Shown in pieces: positions 59,493-61,083 of a DNA stretch of 61,083 nt (the stretch's first letter is position 1; the number at the start of each line of letters is the position of its first letter). The DNA lies in contig CAZPDM010000017.1 of NCBI GenBank assembly GCA_964585305.1, forward strand, positions 1 to 61,083, given 5' to 3'. The notes beneath the pieces were generated by a model. That model was given only the letters and a program-made list of their open reading frames with translations, was not told the DNA's origin and did not search any database. Source of the DNA: CAZPDM01 sp964585305. GTDB taxonomy: Bacteria; Planctomycetota; Uabimicrobiia; Uabimicrobiales; JABWCH01. The translations under genes and the position numbers were made by a program.

Positions 59493-60848
59493 ATGTTTAA
59501 AAGACTTCTCATAGCTAATCGTGGCGAAATTGCAGCTCGAATTATTCGTGCCGCAAAAGCATTAGGCATAGAAACTGTTGCAATATATTCCCAAGCAGAT
59601 CAATATTCTCCCCATCTTAAATTGGCGGACAAAACTGTTTGTATTGGAGCTTCCCAAAGTATCCATAGTTATTTAAATATGGAAGCCATTCTTCAAGCGG
59701 CTTTGCAAAATAATTGTCATGCTATTCACCCAGGATTTGGCTTTTTAGCAGAAAATGCTGTTTTTTCTTCTCTATGCGATCAATATAAAATTACATTTAT
59801 TGGCCCAACAGCGCAGTCCATTAACGCAATGGGCGATAAAGCAAATGCACGAAGAACAATGAAAAAATTTGGTGTATCAATTATTCCAGGCTCAGATGGT
59901 GTGGTCAATATTTCTGAAGCAAAAGAACTATCAGAAAAAATAGGTTATCCTGTATTACTCAAAGCCACTGCTGGCGGCGGTGGTAGAGGAATGCGAATTT
60001 GCAATAATCCTAAAGAATTAGAAGAAAATTTTATTGAAGCCAGCCGTGAAGCAGAAAAAGCCTTTGGCAATGCAGGATTATATCTTGAAAAATATATTAC
60101 TGCCGGGCGTCATATAGAATTCCAAATTTTAGGCGATAGCTATGGGAAAGTAATCCATCTTGGGGAACGTGAATGTTCTGTGCAACGTCATCATCAAAAA
60201 TTATTGGAAGAGTCCCCATCTCCTATTATTTCCCCCGAAACACGCCAAAAAATTGGAGAAAAGTTGACTACTGCATTAAAGAAAATTGGATATAGAAGTG
60301 CTGGCACAATGGAACTTTTTATGGATGTTGCAACACAAGAATTGTATTTTATGGAAATGAACACACGTCTTCAAGTGGAACACCCTGTTACGGAAATGAT
60401 CACAGGACAAGATATTGTACAGGAACAAATTAAAATTGCAGCTAACCATCCTTTGAAAATCAATCAGGAAAATATTACCTGGAAAGGCCATGCCATAGAA
60501 TTTCGCATTAACGCAGAAGACCCACAAAAGAATTTTCAACGCACACCAGGAACTATTACAAAATTCCAACCTCCACAATCTGTTTCAAATGCTAAAATTC
60601 GATTGGAAACCTTTGTCGAGGAAGGCTACAGCATTCCAGTATTCTATGATTCCATGATTTGTAAGCTCATTATTCAATCTGAAAACCGTGCGCAAACAAT
60701 TGCCGCAGCAAAAGAAGCCCTTTCCAAATTTGTTATTGAAGGTGTTCCCACAACAATTGATCTACACCTGAAAATATTAGAGAATCCAGATTTCTGCCAG
60801 GGAAATTATAATACGAATCTTTTAAAGAATATGGGAATCCTTCATTAA
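59493..60848 (+). CDS. accC: Biotin carboxylase (AccC-like), stand-alone
   Basis: I start at 59493 (AAAGGA upstream); the ATG 6 codons earlier is unsupported. The 451 residues are a full biotin carboxylase: 'LIANRGEIAARIIRAAKALG', 'IHPGFGFLAEN', the ATP-grasp loop 'LLKATAGGGGRGMRI', 'EKYITAGRHIEFQILGD', 'ERECSVQRHHQKLLEE' and 'MEMNTRLQVEHPVTEMITG'. There is no biotin-carrier domain attached. It uses ATP and bicarbonate to carboxylate biotin. No accB, accA/D or liuB lies in the window. Length fits AccC; a methylcrotonyl-type alpha subunit would be ~650 residues. Confidence 0.92.
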   Translation: MFKRLLIANRGEIAARIIRAAKALGIETVAIYSQADQYSPHLKLADKTVCIGASQSIHSYLNMEAILQAALQNNCHAIHPGFGFLAENAVFSSLCDQYKITFIGPTAQSINAMGDKANARRTMKKFGVSIIPGSDGVVNISEAKELSEKIGYPVLLKATAGGGGRGMRICNNPKELEENFIEASREAEKAFGNAGLYLEKYITAGRHIEFQILGDSYGKVIHLGERECSVQRHHQKLLEESPSPIISPETRQKIGEKLTTALKKIGYRSAGTMELFMDVATQELYFMEMNTRLQVEHPVTEMITGQDIVQEQIKIAANHPLKINQENITWKGHAIEFRINAEDPQKNFQRTPGTITKFQPPQSVSNAKIRLETFVEEGYSIPVFYDSMICKLIIQSENRAQTIAAAKEALSKFVIEGVPTTIDLHLKILENPDFCQGNYNTNLLKNMGILH

Positions 60849-60853
60849 AAAAA

Positions 60854-60896
60854 AAAAGAATCCAGAGAAAAAATAGTTTTTCTTCTGGATTCTTTT
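60854..60896. terminator. Bidirectional intrinsic terminator
   Basis: AAAAGAATCCAG (60854-60865) and CTGGATTCTTTT (60885-60896) pair perfectly, with an inner GAAAAA/TTTTTC extension. It separates the convergent biotin carboxylase gene from the gene at the right edge. Confidence 0.88.
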
Positions 60897-60930
60897 ATGA
60901 AAAAAAATGTTTTAAAATTATTTGCATTTC

Positions 60931-61083
60931 TTATTTTTGCCGTGATTTTTTTAGATTTTCCCAAAACGGTTTGTAAAGAAAACTTCGTTCATCTAATTCG
61001 CAAAGCTGTTGAAACATGGCTTTAGTAACGGTAAAGGAAAGTAGATTAGCAGGCAAATACTGTCGCATGGCTATATCTGTTGA
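60931..61083 (-). CDS. C-terminal end of an unknown protein (cut by window edge)
   Basis: The minus strand is open from the right edge to a TAA at 60931-60933, giving 50 residues. They include 'AMRQYLPANLLSFTVTKAMF' and 'YKPFWENLKKSRQK'. The composition looks like real protein, and the stop lies just inside a bidirectional terminator, as expected for a gene end. The family cannot be told from this fragment. Confidence 0.6.
   Translation of the reverse strand, partial: STDIAMRQYLPANLLSFTVTKAMFQQLCELDERSFLYKPFWENLKKSRQK

Noticed and set aside
60898..61026. Small plus-strand frame starting MKKNVLKLFAFLIFAV, looking like a signal peptide
   Set aside because: It begins in the tail of a bidirectional terminator, has no ribosome site, and is antisense to a better-looking C-terminal coding end on the minus strand.
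1..61083. tRNA, rRNA, insertion sequence, prophage or integrative element
   Set aside because: Intergenic spaces were read for tRNA T-loops, terminal inverted repeats and transposase or integrase motifs; none was convincing by eye. A tRNAscan/Infernal run would settle this.

Overview
The window is an AT-rich (roughly one third G+C by eye) stretch of a Gram-negative-type bacterial chromosome. It shows signal peptides, lipoprotein signals and a periplasmic-type HtrA protease. Three eukaryote-like Ser/Thr kinases with C-terminal membrane anchors, WD40 propellers on a STAND ATPase, a CHAT/TPR protein, a sigma/zinc-finger anti-sigma pair and a 680-residue urocanate hydratase together suggest the Planctomycetota / PVC group, perhaps a low-GC lineage such as Candidatus Uabimicrobium. 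That placement is inferred from gene style and was not tested by a tree. I saw no rRNA, tRNA, transposase, integrase, prophage or CRISPR array. There is one 100-N assembly gap (18977-19076).

Layout. (1) 1-4489, minus: a STAS anti-anti-sigma protein cut by the left edge, selA, and a degenerate SIR2-like domain fused to TPRs. (2) 4872-11297, plus: a lipase-like hydrolase, two ParA-like ATPases (the second with a ~480-residue coiled coil) and a zinc-ribbon Ser/Thr kinase, behind a near-consensus promoter. (3) 11327-15900, minus: a STAND ATPase-WD40 protein, an AroH chorismate mutase and a DegT-type aminotransferase. (4) 16033-26805, minus: an accessory region with small membrane, zinc-finger and coiled-coil proteins, a C-type lectin protein (broken by the gap), a secreted TPR-CHAT protease, a zinc-finger anti-sigma, an unusually long sigma factor and a DUF4384-like membrane protein. 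A 34-bp near-perfect palindrome lies just upstream of the sigma gene. I regard this as the best candidate for an undescribed system. (5) 26874-41671: leuS, then mostly monocistronic plus-strand genes: a two-protease-domain S1C/PDZ protein, a propeller lipoprotein, a chemoreceptor, hutU, a PP2C-type phosphatase, a HEAT lipoprotein, a PqqD-like protein and an ATP-cone/uridine-kinase fusion. (6) 42010-50991, plus: rpe, nnrD, a Ser/Thr kinase and a membrane-anchored propeller in one run, then valS, a divergent macro domain and a lone receiver domain. (7) 51048-61083: a PEPCK-like enzyme with a Ser/Thr kinase (minus), a GH36 alpha-galactosidase (plus), a PilZ / ferredoxin / unknown / alkaline phosphatase operon (minus), an enoyl-CoA hydratase and a biotin carboxylase (plus), and the C-terminal end of an unknown minus-strand gene.

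How the genes fit together. Housekeeping genes (leuS, valS, rpe, nnrD, accC, selA) are interleaved with many signalling parts: Ser/Thr kinases, STAS, a PP2C-type phosphatase, a receiver domain, PilZ, a chemoreceptor and sigma/anti-sigma. In several places a kinase sits directly beside its likely client: the ParA/coiled-coil pair, the WD40-like membrane protein and the PEPCK-like enzyme. Most transcription units end in clear intrinsic terminators. Several plus-strand promoters share an extended -10 of the form TGCTATAmT.
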